Positions 20,612 through 34,721 of a DNA stretch of 64,000 nucleotides are shown piece after piece. The stretch comes from Boswellia sacra. Taxonomy: Eukaryota > Streptophyta > Magnoliopsida > Sapindales > Burseraceae. The stretch spans positions 434,001 to 498,000 of the forward strand of contig SNVD02002538.1 of NCBI GenBank assembly GCA_013180625.2, read 5' to 3'. Under the pieces are notes generated by a model. The model saw only the letters and a list, made by a program, of their open reading frames with translations, made no database searches and was not told the DNA's origin. The position numbers and the translations under genes are program-made. Numbering within the stretch: position 1 is the stretch's first letter; every line of letters starts with the position of its first letter.

Positions 20612-22889
20612 TTATGAGCTACTTCCTACATCTTTCCCAGAATATTCTCCACTTCCATAAGATGCCTTACCTGCAGCCCTGTCAGGATCACCGTCAACAT
20701 CACTGTTACCAGCATTAACACCACTGCCGCCGCCGCCGACACCAATGGATGTAATTAAAGCTGATAGATCATTATTAGTGGAGCCACCAACAGCCATCCC
20801 TAATCCAAGAAAATCAAGGGTAGGCTGCTTGGGAGTACCAAACATGGCAGGGCTTCCCATCATTAGTTCCTTCAATCCAGAACCTCCATCAGAAGGCAGC
20901 CCAAGTCCTAGTCCTGCTGGAACAGATGCATTTTCAGACTCTGCTTGACCCCAATGCATATTGTCTTGCTGAGCAGATGATGAAGATGAAACAATCCCTA
21001 GCCCACGAAGCAATGAAGCATTACTAGCTGCAGCTCCCATTTGAGCAGCTTTCTGAAGCAGCGCAGTGGCAGACAAAGCTGGTTGCGGTGGAGGTGCATA
21101 TTGCCTACGCTCCTGTCCAGCAGTTCCAAAAATGGACGAACCATGGTTGGTCGAGAGGCACAATGAAATAGGCTCAATTGCAGTAGATGATGCTAGGTCA
21201 GTGTGGCGATCTGTACGCCCCATGGCCCTAATTAAGTCTGTAAATACAGGAGTTTGAGGAGGTTGCAAGTTTCCTGATGCACTAGAAGAAGCAAACAAGC
21301 TTGCAAATACACTGCTACTCGCATTTCCATTACTGCTGGAGCTGGAGCTGCTGCTGCTGCTGCTACAGCTTCCATTTAAGCCCCCTGTTGTGGGTGCCTC
21401 TTCAACATTTTGCGGGGGATTTTCTAGCAACTCTGTAAACAGAACCAGTTGAAGCAAGTAATTAAGTGAACATGAGTGAGGTCAATAATAGTTTTCACTT
21501 GTACAAACATAACAAACATGGAAAGTTAAGGCTTTTCTTTATGAAGAACTTTAAACGAAAAGGCAGAATCAATAATGGCTTTCTTTATCTAATCTACTTC
21601 TCTTTCTTTTTAGCTTTTGAATCACTCGCAGTTCTTTATCAAAATTGCAAAAACTTGAATCCTACAGTTCGAAAGTAACAGCTCTACAAAGCTTATTTGA
21701 CTTGGAAAGTGAGTTCAAATTCCACTGCTTAACATATGCACCAAATAACAACAAAGATCAGTAACAGACAAAAACTACAAAACTCCAAGATCTACAAGGA
21801 GAGAGAGAAAGAACAAAGATATTCGCAGTTTATTTTAACCAAAATCAAATCCAGTCCGACATAACCCCTACAAAGAATAAAATTTTTCCAATTTCTTGGC
21901 TCACATAATTACCTGGACTCTGAGAAGACAAAATTGAAGTTGCTATAACAACAGTGGACTTAGTCGCTGCTGGTGGAGCTGGAGTTTCTGGTTCAGGTAC
22001 TGCTGTTGCTTCTGCTGCTACGGGTTTGGGAGAGTCAACAGCCTGAACTTTAGACTCAGATTCTGCCTTTGGATTTGCTCCCGCCAGATTATTATTTTGC
22101 GGCTGACCTTGGGCTCTAGCACTCTCTTCTGCCAAAGCATCACAGAACGCTCTGTGGGTGATAAAGCTATCCCTCCTTCAAAGAATAAAAGGGCAATACA
22201 AACTTCACAAACCCAATACAAGAAAGTAGTCTAAAAAGGCAAAAACATTTAGAAAAAATCGAAGACAGAGTTACTAAAAACCTTGAAAACAAAGTCCCAC
22301 AATCGCATTTGTACTCTCTGGTACCGCAAATCTTGGAGTGAGCTTTCCAATCAGACTGCACAGCGTATTTCTTCGAACACTTATCGCATTTCCACTTCTT
22401 CTCTCCGTGTTTCCTACAAAAGTGTTTTTTGATTCCTGTGAGATCGCCAAGAGCTCGAGATGGATCATGATGGACACAAGTTACTTCAGGGCACACATAA
22501 ACTCTCTTCTTGACTTCTTTGCTCGATCTCTGCCTCAGTTTCCATGGAAGGTTATGGCCTCGCCTGTGAAGCTGCAGATTCTGGTCCCTCTGAAACCCCT
22601 TGTTGCAAATTTCACAAACAAAGCGGTTGGTGGCCAAAAGGGTCTTGGGAGACAGAGCAATCACCTCTGCATCTGGATCTGCAAAACATTCTCAACTCAT
22701 CAAATGAACCAAAAACAGAAAAAGGAGAAAATTTTGGTGGCATGAATTGAAGGTTAAGAGAGAACTACCTGGCATTCCAGGGAGATTTCGCTTCTTCTTG
22801 GAGGTGGATTTGGGAGATGGCCTTTGTTTACCAGAAGAAGAAACACTAGCTTCACCGGAAGCTGTAGAGGAATTTTCCAAGTCGACCAT
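20612..22889 (-). CDS. INDETERMINATE-DOMAIN (IDD1/IDD2-like) zinc-finger factor
   Basis: Four exons: 22889-22769, 22678-22282, 22175-21913 and 21432-20612, giving 533 residues, all in frame. A nuclear signal KKKR lies at residues 31-34. The ID domain follows: C2H2 finger 1 (60-82, FVCEICNKGFQRDQNLQLH), finger 2 (101-131), then two C2HC fingers (136-158 and 163-184). The C-terminus holds family motifs ATALLQKAAQMGA, LLRGLGIVSSSSS, GSGLKELMMG and TLDFLGLG. These and the start MVDLENSSTASGEASVSSSG match Arabidopsis IDD1/ENHYDROUS and IDD2/GAF1, which bind TTTGTCGTTTT-like sites and work with DELLA proteins in gibberellin and seed-maturation control. A Ser run is coded by GCTGCTGCT-type repeats near 21345-21365. 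Factor type is certain; the exact paralogue is not. Confidence 0.93.
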
Positions 22890-25800
22890 CGTTTTAGGGT
22901 TTGTTTGGCTTCAAACTACTGGACAAAAAAGAGAAAATCTTGAGCATTTATCGTGGAATAGAATTCTCAAGAAAACGAACTATTGAGGACAAAGTTTTTG
23001 TTCTTTTATTATTTATGTATTTCTACCTAGGGTTATGTTTTCTGTTTTTGTTTTTGTTTCTGTTTCAGCTCTCTCTCTCTCTCTCTCTCAGCTACCAGTC
23101 AATCAGCTTTTTAATTTTCTTTTTTAATCTTTACACACCTACCAGCTCTGAATCAGTCTCTCCCTCCTCTCTTTCTGACCACAACTCACGTTCTCCAAAG
23201 CTTTCAAATGATTAAACCCAGAGCTGTAAATCAGCTCTCAAGTCGCAGCTTCAAATTTACTCTAGATTCTGTAACCCAACAAAAAAAGAAAAAAAACGAA
23301 ACACAACCACCGTCAGAAAAATAGATCAATGGTCGCCCAGTTGATCCAACGCTCCAAATTCAATCAAACTTACAAAGCGAAATGACCACTCACTGACCTT
23401 TCAGATCACAGAAAATCTAGCCCCCTTACTGTTAATGAAAACATATACAGAGTTCAAAGATATGATCAGACATGAACAGTACATCAATGCAGAGAGAGAA
23501 AGAGAGAGAGAGACGTTCATGTGGGAAAGTTGCAAAGTCTATGGTTCTCCTACTTTATGTAGAAACTTGAAAAAGTAATTAAAAAATAATTTAGCTAATA
23601 GGTATGCTTAATTAGAGTTAATGAACAGGATTTAAACTTTAAAAAAAGTCTATTACAAAAGCAAGCTGCTACGCTTCACTTCTTTTGCATCAGATGGGAT
23701 GGGGTGAAGAAAGGGAGAGATGGGATCCAATTAACCGCGCAGTTGTCGTTTTAAGGTACCACTTGTCGTAAAGCTGAAACACTGTTGATTGCTTTGTCGT
23801 TTAGTGGATGTTGTGTTTTAAGTTTCTTTTGTGTAGCTTGAAGGTCGTAGAAAAGTCCAAGTACTTTAACCTTGAAATTAAACTTTTTGGTAATTCTAAG
23901 TCGGCAAGGGCTTGCCACGTGTTGTAGTTTCTTAGTCTTAAATATTTACTGGATTTGGTTGCCCCGTGTTGAAAAGCGGCAGTAGCCGCAGTAGTTTAGT
24001 TTTAGATGCAGATGCGAATGCGAGACAGGTAGGAAGAAACTCACATGTGCCCTCATCCTCAGTTGATTTTGATTCTCTTCTGTCTTCTTTGAAATGAGAC
24101 CTTCATCTTCATTTGCACTTGTAAACACCAGAGTCACACACCACCTCCCCACGCTATTACTATCTTTTTAAGCAATTTTTATTTTAATCTAGTCTTCTTT
24201 CTCTTTGTCTTTTGTTTTTTCTTCATTATTTCAAACAGCCAAATCGTTTATTTTTCTTCTTAACAACAAAGTCAAACTGCCCGTGTCCCATAATTGTCAT
24301 TTTTAACCCAATAAATTTCATATCATAATTCTAAGATCTTAGTCACCCGATTTGGCCCATTAGTTTAACCGAGTCTAGATCCTAGAATGAGCGATTTAGA
24401 AATGCTAAAGTGGGTTATCGTGGACGTCCGTGTCGAAAAACCTATGAACTCTCTCCCGTTGTAAACTAACTTTAAATATGAGTTTTACTCGTGGGCCTGT
24501 AACATAAAATAAATTCTTTCGAACATGATAAATTATCTTAAAAATTGTTTTGCATGAAAATTCTATTAATACTTTAAAAGAATCATGTTAGACATGTAAT
24601 TAAATCCATAATAACCAAATTGATACAATTCGATATAACTAAATTTCAAAAGATAACGATAAATTCAAAGAAATATAACTAATAATCATCAATTCAATCA
24701 AATTATATTATATCGGATTATGTAAATATGGTTGTAATAGTTAATCGTATGTGTACAATATTAGTACGGGGTATTTTAAATATTTGGTCAAATATACATT
24801 CAAATCATTAAGTTTGAACGTGATAGTTTAATGATCCTATGAAACAAAATCAGTAAAATGTGTATTTATGGAATATCATTGACAAAGATAGTTCTCAAGA
24901 AATAGCATTATATATTTAGCGTTAGAAAGTAAATCAATTTTGAATTGTGAAATAGAGATACAGGGCATGTGTGGAGCCGTCCGTGCTAGTTGTGTTGTGA
25001 AAGCAAACTGACCTTGAGTCTAGCACAAACGTACTGTACCAACCATAATCTTTTAGCCACTTGAATAAAAGATCTTTTAACATAAGATGCGGATAAAATC
25101 AGACCTCATCTGTCATCATTATGAGGGAAACATGTATAATTGTGAGCAAAGTTTTCAAACCAAAAGCTCTTTTATTTCTTTTAAATAATTAATTAATTTG
25201 TGATAATAATACACTAATTGACTAAACTCTCATGATTATCTCTTTTACAATTAGATCCTCTCAATAAGTAATTAATATTTATAATTTGCATAAGTATTAA
25301 CTTTGGCCTTCAAAGTAATAGGTGATGATGAATATTGTTTAAAGTGTGACTTGCAAACAAACTTGTATTGTATTTATTATTCTGAAGAGAAAATGCAGGA
25401 ATCATTAATCTTTTTAATTTTATCACTTAACTATAATGCGTACTTAGGCTGTAGTTAAGGGCGACCGACTGGCCTTGTCCAACTCATTGATTATAACCAT
25501 TTTCCGTTTGCTGTGACCTTAGGGCAAGAATGGCAAAAATGTCTCGTATATAAATCAATCTAAATTGATCGTACCAGCGAATTTTTTTATATTTTATTAC
25601 GATAAAAAATTTTTAAAAAAAGATATTTTAATATAATTTATTAATACGAATTTATAATTTTTTATCTTATTAAATTTAATAACTAATATTAAAAATTAAA
25701 AAGTTATATTTAATACTGTCAATTTATCAATTATCTCATCTATTAGATTTCGTTGATTAATAATTATAAATTTGTATGTAATTTTATATAAAAAATATAT

Positions 25801-26713
25801 GTTAAAAGATCCATTCTCAAACTTAAATTTTATTAATTTACCATATATAAATTAAAAATATTTTAAAAACTTTTGTTTTAGTAAAAATTATTCATTAAAA
25901 TCGGTATTTTTTTAAGAAAACACAAAATAAAATTGATGCATATAAGGATATTTTGACATAATTTTTGTAACATTAAACTATACACAAATTTCTAATAATT
26001 AATCTATAAATCCAATGGTTGAGATGATTGATGAGTTGCAAATATATTAAATATATTTTTTTTTTACTTTCATAATCATTGAATTTTGTGATATCAATAA
26101 CCATAAATTTGTATTAATAAATTGTGTCAAAAATTTTCTTCCTGTATTTATTTATTTATTTGCTCTCAATCTTATTATTAAGGTGAACTATAAAGATACT
26201 TAGTAGATATTGATACAAATTTGCCAATGATAAAGAGTCAAAGACAAAATTATTTGGTTATTTTATTTTGATGACATCTATACTTCAATTTCAATTTTAT
26301 TAGCATATCATTCAAAGGTCAAAATATTATTCTAATGTATTGATATATTTAGACAATTATTGATCTAAAGATTCAATTCAAAGCAGTGTAATGGTTTTTT
26401 TTTTTTTTTTTTCCTTATCCAAACATTATAATCGATCAAACTAGCAATAATATACCTTCTGATTCTCCCAACAGCAAAATAAATTTTCAAGAAAAAGACA
26501 ATAATCTTCTTGCTTAGAATTAACGTTAACTAGCTTGTACATAACATACATGCGTCAATTTATCACATTTTGTTGAACAATGAGATCGAAACATCTTTGA
26601 CACACATTATTGAGACTTTTACTCATGTATTAAAATATAAGATAAGTTATTAAATAGGTTTAAATTTGAATTTGAATTATTTATGTTAAAAATATATATA
26701 TTTTGTTGACAAA
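22890..26713. other. IDD promoter and AT-rich intergenic DNA
   Basis: Upstream of the IDD start lie a CT run (23070-23088) and a GA run (23492-23514), typical of plant 5' leaders. TTGTCGTTTTAAGG at 23742-23755 and TTTGTCGTTTAG at 23793-23804 resemble the TTTGTCGTTTT site that IDD proteins themselves bind, so self-regulation is possible. From 24200 on the DNA is AT-rich with no gene. Around 25600-26130 the word ATTTATTAATACGAATTTAT recurs in inverted form, perhaps an old transposon. Confidence 0.45.
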
Positions 26714-27584
26714 CAGTACCGGCTCAAGCTTTTTGAGGCCTAAGACGAAAATGATAAAATATGCTTTTTATATTCAAATACATTATTAAATAATTTTACT
26801 AAAATGTTGACATTTTTATTTACAAAATTCATCATAATTCTGTTAGTATTGTTTACTCAATTACAAAATTTTTGTTAGTATAATTTTATTGTTGTATTTA
26901 CATATTTATCAAGAGGCTTTGTTTTAAGTTTTAACAAATTTTCTAAATATTTCCATAAATTTCATATTCTCTAATACACATGTCTAACACCAATAAATAA
27001 ATAAATAAAATAATACTGACAAAAATAAAAAAAAACTAATAAAATAGTTATAGAAACTGAAATTTTAGTGAGATGATATATCATTTTTGTTAGTAATTTT
27101 GGGAGAATAAGAGAGTTTAAATTCATATTTAATAAAGTTAGAAGATATATAAGTTTGTAATATAAGTAAATAATGCATATAGAATTAAGAGTTTTAATTC
27201 ATATATTAATGTTTGATTATTTTAATACTACCTATCAATTATAATCTCTCTCCCCCTCTCTCTATATATATTTAAAATACATTTTCTATAAATTAATTAT
27301 AGATATTTGAGGAACAATTTAACTTTGTATTTCAATTAGACTTAAATTTTTGTAATAATTTGTTCAAAAAATAGATTATATATAAAAATATTTTAAAAAA
27401 AAGTATTTAGTAATTAATTGTGGGCTTCACTTAGATAAAAATTTGGGGCCTTAATAATATAATATAAACTTTTGGGACCTTATAAATTTCAGATGGAAAC
27501 CTTGATGATGCAACATTTAGGACCTCATTTCAAATTTGGGGCGCTAGGCGATTGCGTCACGCGCCTGGGGGTTAAGCCGCGCTG
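26714..27584. mobile_element. hAT-like non-autonomous element, degenerate
   Basis: The left end CAGTACCGGCTCAAGC pairs with the right end, which reads CAGCGCGGCTTAACCC on the minus strand. Possible 8-bp target duplications TTGACAAA and TTAACAAT agree at 6 of 8 positions. The interior is AT-rich, with GGGGCCTTAATAATA and GGGACCT words near the right end. No coding frame. Confidence 0.55.
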
Positions 27585-30500
27585 TTAACAATCCGAGGAG
27601 GGAGTAGAGTTGGTAATTCCCGCATATTGAGCGCTTGGAATACACGCATAGATTGGCGTAATGTCGCACGCTCTACAACTCGAAGAAATTAGAAGATATT
27701 AAGATTACAGTTTAATTTTAATTAAAAAAGAAAAAAACGAGATTATTTTAAGCGCAAATGATGATAAGATTGAGATTAAAGAAGCGCATGAACTGGGAAT
27801 ACAACCAAAAAGCCGGCATGAAGTTTTTCAGCCACTCCATCATAACTTGCATTGACTTGATTTCCTTTCTCTGTTTTTAGTTCAACCTAAGCATTATTTT
27901 AGCCATCTTGTGGGTCCCTCCCTCCATACTAGTTCATTTTTAATTTTCCAGTTCTCAGACTCAACTCAGTTTGCACGCTCGCTCCTTTGTTTTTGCTTTA
28001 ATCTCTATTTTGCCTTTTTATTTACTGGGTATTGCTCATTGCTCGTATTCTCTCATCTGTATTCTAATTTTAATAATAATACTTTTATTTGGGCTTTTCT
28101 GTTCCTTTATAGCGAGGACTTAAGCCTAATAATATCCACTCAATCGCTAAATCACTAGGGAGCGATTTTTTTCTCTAAAATCCATTCATTTGAATAGATG
28201 TAAATTAAATTAAAATAATTTTTATATAAAAATTTAAATAATATATTTATTTTTATTTTAATATTATAATTAAAATATACAAAATAATAATTTTATATAT
28301 ATATCTCTATTTATATATGTTATTTTTACTCGTGATTTTATTTAAATAATAAAAAAATTTTATATATTAAAATTTATTATGAATTTAATTTATTTAAAAT
28401 ATATATAATTAAATAAAAAGTTAATTTTTAAAAGAATTTGATATATAAATAAGTTAAATAATCGTAAAATATTTTTAAAAATATATATAATCATAATATA
28501 AAATTAAAAATTAAAAATAATATTTTAAAATTAAAATATTAGATTATATATAAATAAGTAATAAATGAATTTTAGAAGAATATTTAAGAGAATTAAAAAA
28601 CTAATAAATAATTAAAATATTTATATATAAATAAAAACTAAAATTTTTAATTTTATTTTATCTATATAAAAATATTTTAAATTAAATCTTAAATTAAAAA
28701 TAAAAAAATAAATACCATAAAAATTTTAAAATTCGAGAATAAGTGAAATTTATACCTCAGCAGATGAAGAAAAAACTCGTCCTATTTCGCCTCGGGAAGA
28801 CTAAGTACATAATGCGATTATTTTCAACAATAAATAGTCATTAATTGACCCTTGTCTCTTTCTTATCTAAAGCAATCCCATTTCTGGAGAGACATTATCT
28901 CGAGCTTTGGTTTTGGTGGTGTTTTTATCCGCCGTCATGGCTCTAAAATAGGATTATGTACGATACCATAAGCGAAATTAAACTCTTATAGCCAATCCCA
29001 AATAGTCACGGCAATATTTTCAGCATATGATGCAAATGCATTTTGAAGGATTGCGATTCAGCTGGCAAAGAAAATTTTGGTTATTTCACATAATCTCAAT
29101 TGTACCAATCCATTGAATTAATTAACCAAAAAAGACCCACGCAGGCTGTGGACCATATGATTTGATCGACCGTTAATAAATAACAACTTGTTAAAACTTT
29201 GAAATTTCAATTTTGTAACACACAGATGGCTCCATGAACTACACAATAACAATTCATAAAATCACGTTTTATGTAAAATAAAATATATAATTCATTTATA
29301 TATACCATATTAGGATAATCATAAGCAAATATGTAGAGCTGACAACGGGTCGTGTTAGAGAAGTTTTGTATCGTTTCGTATTCGTGTCGTGTTAAATTAT
29401 ATTAATCTAAATCTGACCCATTAATTTATTGGGTATAAATCTATAAACCCAAACTCGACTGTTAACATAATGTGTTACCCGAATCCAATCTATTTAATCC
29501 TTATTTTTATTTTTAAGTTAGACAACAATATGTGTAATATGATTTGTATAAATTATAAACAAATAATACAATCAATAGTTTATAAATTTAAAATCTAAAA
29601 AATATTTTGAAATCTATCGAAATATCCAAATTTAATATAATACGAAAATATAAATAAAATTTTGTATCCAACATCATTTAAATCTCCATCTAAAGTGTAT
29701 TTAAGATAAATAATTGATAATATCCAATTATTGAATGATTTCTGAAAATTAAATAGAACATTTTATAAGTTTCTTATTTATATTTCTCATTAAAATGTCA
29801 TACTCATACACGCATAAGAAAAAGATGACGTAATTATATTAGAATAATTTTAATTAGGTTAAATATAGTTATAAATTAGTATTTGTTATATTTTATTATA
29901 TTTTTTATGTATTCTAAATAAATTTACTATATTATCCTTAATATTAACGGGTTAAACAAGTGAAACGATTTTTTATACTATAAACCCAAACACGGTCCGA
30001 TATCAAATGGGTTTTATCGTGTTAACCTATTAAAGACTCAATCCAATAATATTAGATAAAAAAATATTTTTATCGAATAGGTTTGTATTGTATTAACAGA
30101 TCGTATAGAATTTATCAGGTCTATAAATACGAGAGTCTCTACCTTTTGCTTGACATGATAAAAAAGGTCAGTTTTTATGCAATAATGTCAAAGAAAACAG
30201 AAGGTCCACGGCTTCATTCTTTACAAGGATTGACCTGAATCTTAATTTTTGCATTTCCTCGTGTTCATTCTTATATAAATCACCAGTTTAAATAGATGCA
30301 TAGATCTGATATCATCAATCAAACACGTATAAATATAATTTTATGCCAATTTATTTAAAAGACAGAAAATTAATTGCTGTACTTCTAGTGCAACATAAGT
30401 CTCAAATGTGTACACTTTTTTTTTCTTCTTTGTTGCAACTTTATCTTGGCTGAGTTGTTGCTTTCATCCTCTAGCTTGCCTGGGGAAGCTGCCAAATGGA

Positions 30501-31224
30501 AAACTACCTGTCATGAGCTTGATTATTCACACCCTTTTCTCCCCCACTTTTAATAAGTTGATCAGAAGCAGAAGCAGAGGCAGAAAGCAGTGAAATGTGA
30601 GTGTCTCACTCAGTCTCTCTTTTAATGAGCTTCCCACCTCTAAAATCTTCACTGGAAAAAAGTGATTCCATCTTTTATTTGGCGACATTGACGGGGACAA
30701 AAGTAGCAGTGTTTCCAATAACGTCCCAATTGTAATGATGAAGCAGCAACAGCAAACGTGGGGTGCCCTCTTTAAAGCTTCAAGCTACTAACCTTCGCTA
30801 ATTTTTATTTACTACACTGTTTTTTGTTATTGACTACTCTCACTGAAAATATTTTTTTAACCGCTTGAGGAGGATTTCAAGAATAGTGTTGTATTAAATC
30901 AAAGACAGCAAACACCGTACCATCGAAAAGTGAACTTTTTTTGGAATTTACCAGCAGTATAGTACCATCATTTCATTGCCTTTGTTTTTTATTTTGACTA
31001 GTACACTGCCAAAGCATGGAGCGATTTTTGCTGCTTTAAACCGTGCTTCTCCCTTTGCATTTAAAAACTTGTATGAGACAAGCCTCTGCAGTCGCGTCAA
31101 TTCAATGCATAGCTCAGTAGCACAAGCTTGTGAGGATTGCCTTTGCCTGAGTAAATAAAGTGACCAAAGGAAATCAGTCAGCTGGAGATATAGAGAGAGA
31201 GAATCCACGACTAGCAAATGTGAC
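27585..31224. other. AT-rich intergenic region
   Basis: No gene was recognised. 28180-28740 is extremely AT-rich. 29333-30141 carries CGTGTCGTGTT-type words like the element at 12901-13412, but no convincing ends. Around 30400-31160 the base composition is more balanced; no coding sequence was found there. The right end is GA-rich (31190-31200). Confidence 0.4.
29333..30141. repeat. Probable degenerate relative of the 12901-13412 element
   Basis: It begins GTAGAGCTGACAACGGGTCG and carries TATTCGTGTCGTGTT near its left end, with AACGGGTTAA and AAACACGGTCCGATAT further right. The vocabulary is that of the hAT-like element at 12901, but the ends share only GTAGAG and no target duplication is visible. 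Confidence 0.35.
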
Positions 31225-31449
31225 TAGGGATAGCAATTTGCAAATGTGATTAGGATATAAAATTTCGGTGTGGTTCATAAAAATAGAATGAAGTAAGACC
31301 CGTTTTAAAACTAGTTTGAATAGGTCTGAGATAAAATAATTTTGTCTCAGTCGGAGCGGATCCCGTTCTGTCCCATAAAATATAAGGATATATTTATAAA
31401 ATTTTATAATTTTAGAAGTATTTAGTTCTTTTTTAGGTCGTATTTATTA

Positions 31450-31489
<40 letters not shown>

Positions 31490-32285
31490 TTCTTCATAAT
31501 TTTACAAACAATACAAATATTTTGATAAAATTAACATTTTAATTAATAATTAACATCTTTTAGTATATTAACATCAATTTAATCATATTACAATGATAAA
31601 ATAAAATATTTTTTATTTTTTCGTAATTAAATTTATATAATATATACAATCTTGATATAAATTATTAAGTACTAATTAAATTATTACAATATTAATAAGA
31701 TCATTTTAAAAAATATACTTTTAATATAATCAATATATTATTTTCTAAATATGTAAATAGAAATATTATAAGAACAATCTTATAACCTTAAATATATGAT
31801 TGATCATAATTTAAATTAATTAATTGAATTATTAATGTTTTATAAATATATATAATGTTAATTAATTGGTATATGTCAATCAATTATTTTTATTATTATA
31901 TTTAAATTAAATCAATATGCTATTGAAAATTTATTTAATTGTATTATTAACTATTTAAAAAATTATCAATTAACTAGTTTGGAAGCAATAATAGATTTTT
32001 AATATTATTTCTAATAGAGTATATAATATTATTACTAATAAAATCAAATGGTAATTAGTGGTCGCTATTTTTTTAAATTATATAACTAATTTATACAATT
32101 ACCATTTAGTTTACATAATGCCAATAAAATGAAAACTTACATAAACTTTATAAGGGGGACAAGGTTGTAAAAATATAAATATTATGGAGGTGTGATTACA
32201 AAAATATAAATGTTTAGGGGTGGCGCAATACAAAAAAAATTGAGAAGATCAAGACCTGCCCCGTCTCGCCCCATTGCCAACCCTA
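31225..32285. mobile_element. hAT-like non-autonomous element, 1061 bp
   Basis: The left end TAGGGATAGCAA pairs with the right end TTGCCAACCCTA. Flanks AATGTGAC (31217-31224) and AATCTGAC (32286-32293) are an 8-bp target duplication with one mismatch. The interior is AT-rich, includes a TA run at 31455-31486, and has no open frame. The right end carries the GC-rich CCCCGTCTCGCCCC motif also seen in the copy at 1-341. Confidence 0.78.
31455..31486. repeat. TA microsatellite inside the hAT-like element
   Basis: A pure (TA)n run of about 15 units within the transposon. Confidence 0.8.
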
Positions 32286-34721
32286 AATCTGACTCTTCAT
32301 TCTGACGCTTGAATTCTCCAATGCTTCTTTATTTATTAGATCATCAACTAAAGGCTTGAAAATTCATGGGCAATGACTAATAATACAAAAATAATATGAA
32401 ATACATATGTATAAAAGTTATAGACTCATACTTGAAAGCTAAAAATCCACGTATATAATTTATATAAACTAATACTATTCTTATAATTCTCCTATAATCA
32501 ATCTTTTATATCATTTAAATTGATAAAATATTACTGAATAAGTAAAAATAAAAAAAGATAAAGAAGGTTTAGTTATTTGACGTAATAATTGTCTATCTTC
32601 TAATATTTTATTAATTCAGATTACGAAAAAGATTGATTCTAAAAAAAAAAATTACACGTATAACTTATTTATTTTTAATTTATATATAAAAATAATGTAT
32701 CGATGATGCTTTCAATATATTGTAATACTATTAAATTTGCCACTTTAGATCTTGCTTTTGCTTTCAATTTATTGTAATATTGTTAAGTTTGTTACTTTTT
32801 TTTAAGTTTAAGTTTGTAGATTTTTTAATTAATTTTTAAATAACACGGTATACTTTTAAAATTTTTAATTAATTTTTAATTATAATTTTGATACAATATT
32901 AGGTTTACTACTTTAATGAAAATTAAACGTGTAGATTTGACTTAATTTTAATATTTTAATCCCTCTTATTAATACAACCCGTTAAATTGATATATAAAAT
33001 TAATAAGAGATGATGATATATATACCATAATTTTACTATTGAGTAGGGTCGCGTATGACTTGACTTCGTTAGACATCAAGATGGCATGGCGTAACTTTCG
33101 TTAACTGAAAAACAGAAAGTGAAGTAGGGAATGATCAATAATAATAATAATAACAGTAACAATAATAATAAGTACATATCTGTGATGAAGTTATTTTGAT
33201 GAGTCCAAATGAGTTGTGTATGATATATATGCTTCGACATTTGATGATATGTAGAAAGAAGTAATTTCTCCATTCGTCAGACTTGCAACAACTGGGCGTA
33301 GAATGATTGGTTCCATCTTTTTCACTTTTTCATCCCATGAGAAGGCCACCTTCTCAATCTACTTTACCACCGTAGAGTAATCATTTCCCAATTTTTGCTT
33401 CTAAACCCACAAAAGCTTGGCTTTGCATACCCAATTAAAACTAGTTTTTGTTGTATGGGCAACATTTTGATGCTTTTCACTTTACTGTGTATTGAAGTCT
33501 ACATCTCTAACTTAAAAGCAGCAAATAGCTAAGCTCCAGAACTGGCCAGGAATTACCAATCAAACTCAAAATCTCCCCCACCACTGCTCAACATCAAGCT
33601 CTCTTGCAAACCCATTAAACTTAAACGTGCAAGTTAGATCATCAATGAACATATTGAGTTTTTCTTATTGTAATAGGGCCCGTGGAGCCCTGTCTCAATC
33701 GATGTTTATAGGACCTGTTTGTGTACATAATCAACTTGCTGATCCTCCTCCGTCCACCCACGGTGCAGAACGCGCGCACAACCAAATTTTGGGTAAAATA
33801 TTTCTTTTTTCTTAAAATTTTATTTTGAAATAAAATATAGAAAATACAAATCATTATACAATTTGGATTAAATAATTGCTAGGATATACTCAGTTATATG
33901 TCATTTGGGAAGTTCTAAATATTCTCTTTCTGACTGCCTTTATGTCACGTTTTCTTGTTGCTGGACCTTTTTATGTAATGAAATGCATGTTTTCTTTATA
34001 TTATTTGATAAATTTTAGAGATATGATATGAAACGAGTAACTGTTTCCTTTGTTTGTTAGAGAGTTCAAATGAAATGTAAAATAAAAAAAAAAAAGTTTA
34101 GTTTATGTGATATTAAACACCAAAAACCAAACTTTGTCTTGAATTAGTTATTTTATTTATTTTTTCCAGAAAAAAATGTACAGTAGACAATGTACCAGTC
34201 GATCTGGTCCGGTCTGAATGATACTTTTTATTTTAATTTTTTTATACTACAAATTTTTTTATATATTTCATATTTAATATCAATCAAATATATTTTTTAA
34301 AATTTAAAATCAATCACATATTTTTTAATTTAATTAAAAATAAAAATATAAAATATATAATCTATCACAGCTAAAATCGGCGTCGAATTCGGTATTTGGC
34401 TCATTTACTGTATTCCCGGGCCGGGGCCCGGATGCATAGGCGGGCGGCTCCACTCAGCAGTTTGTTAATTTTACACTTGGTCCCGAGGGGTAAAACTGTA
34501 AATGTGACAAAATCAATATGGTTGCACGTGCATCGCAGATGACATCCACATTCTTGAATCTTAATGCTCTGCCCCAAGTAAACTGTAAACCTATAGAACA
34601 ACTATAACTGTTTTGCTAAAAAAGAACTCCGTCACCTCAGTTTGCCGCTCAAGAACACGAATCCTCAGTTTCTGAGTAGAGGTTAGAGCCGCTTCTTATT
34701 CATCGATCAACGGCCAGAAAG
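32286..34721. other. Intergenic region and RPC5 promoter
   Basis: AT-rich with an AAT-type microsatellite at 33136-33170. 34255-34360 is a repeat also found at 46325-46435. About 34415-34450 is a short GC-rich patch (CCCGGGCCGGGGCCCGG). The final 100 bases should be the RPC5 promoter and 5' UTR. No gene was seen. Confidence 0.45.
34255..34360. repeat. Dispersed AT-rich repeat, copy A
   Basis: Shares AATATCAATCA, AAATCAATCA and TATTTTTTAATTTAATTAAAAATAAAAATAT-type words in the same order and orientation with 46325-46435. The two copies flank the RPC5 gene. The family is unknown. Confidence 0.6.

Noticed and set aside
22338..22745. 135-codon plus-strand frame
   Set aside because: Antisense to the conserved IDD zinc-finger exon.
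28180..28740. Extremely AT-rich block as a possible origin or matrix-attachment site
   Set aside because: Composition alone is not evidence; no defined motif was seen.
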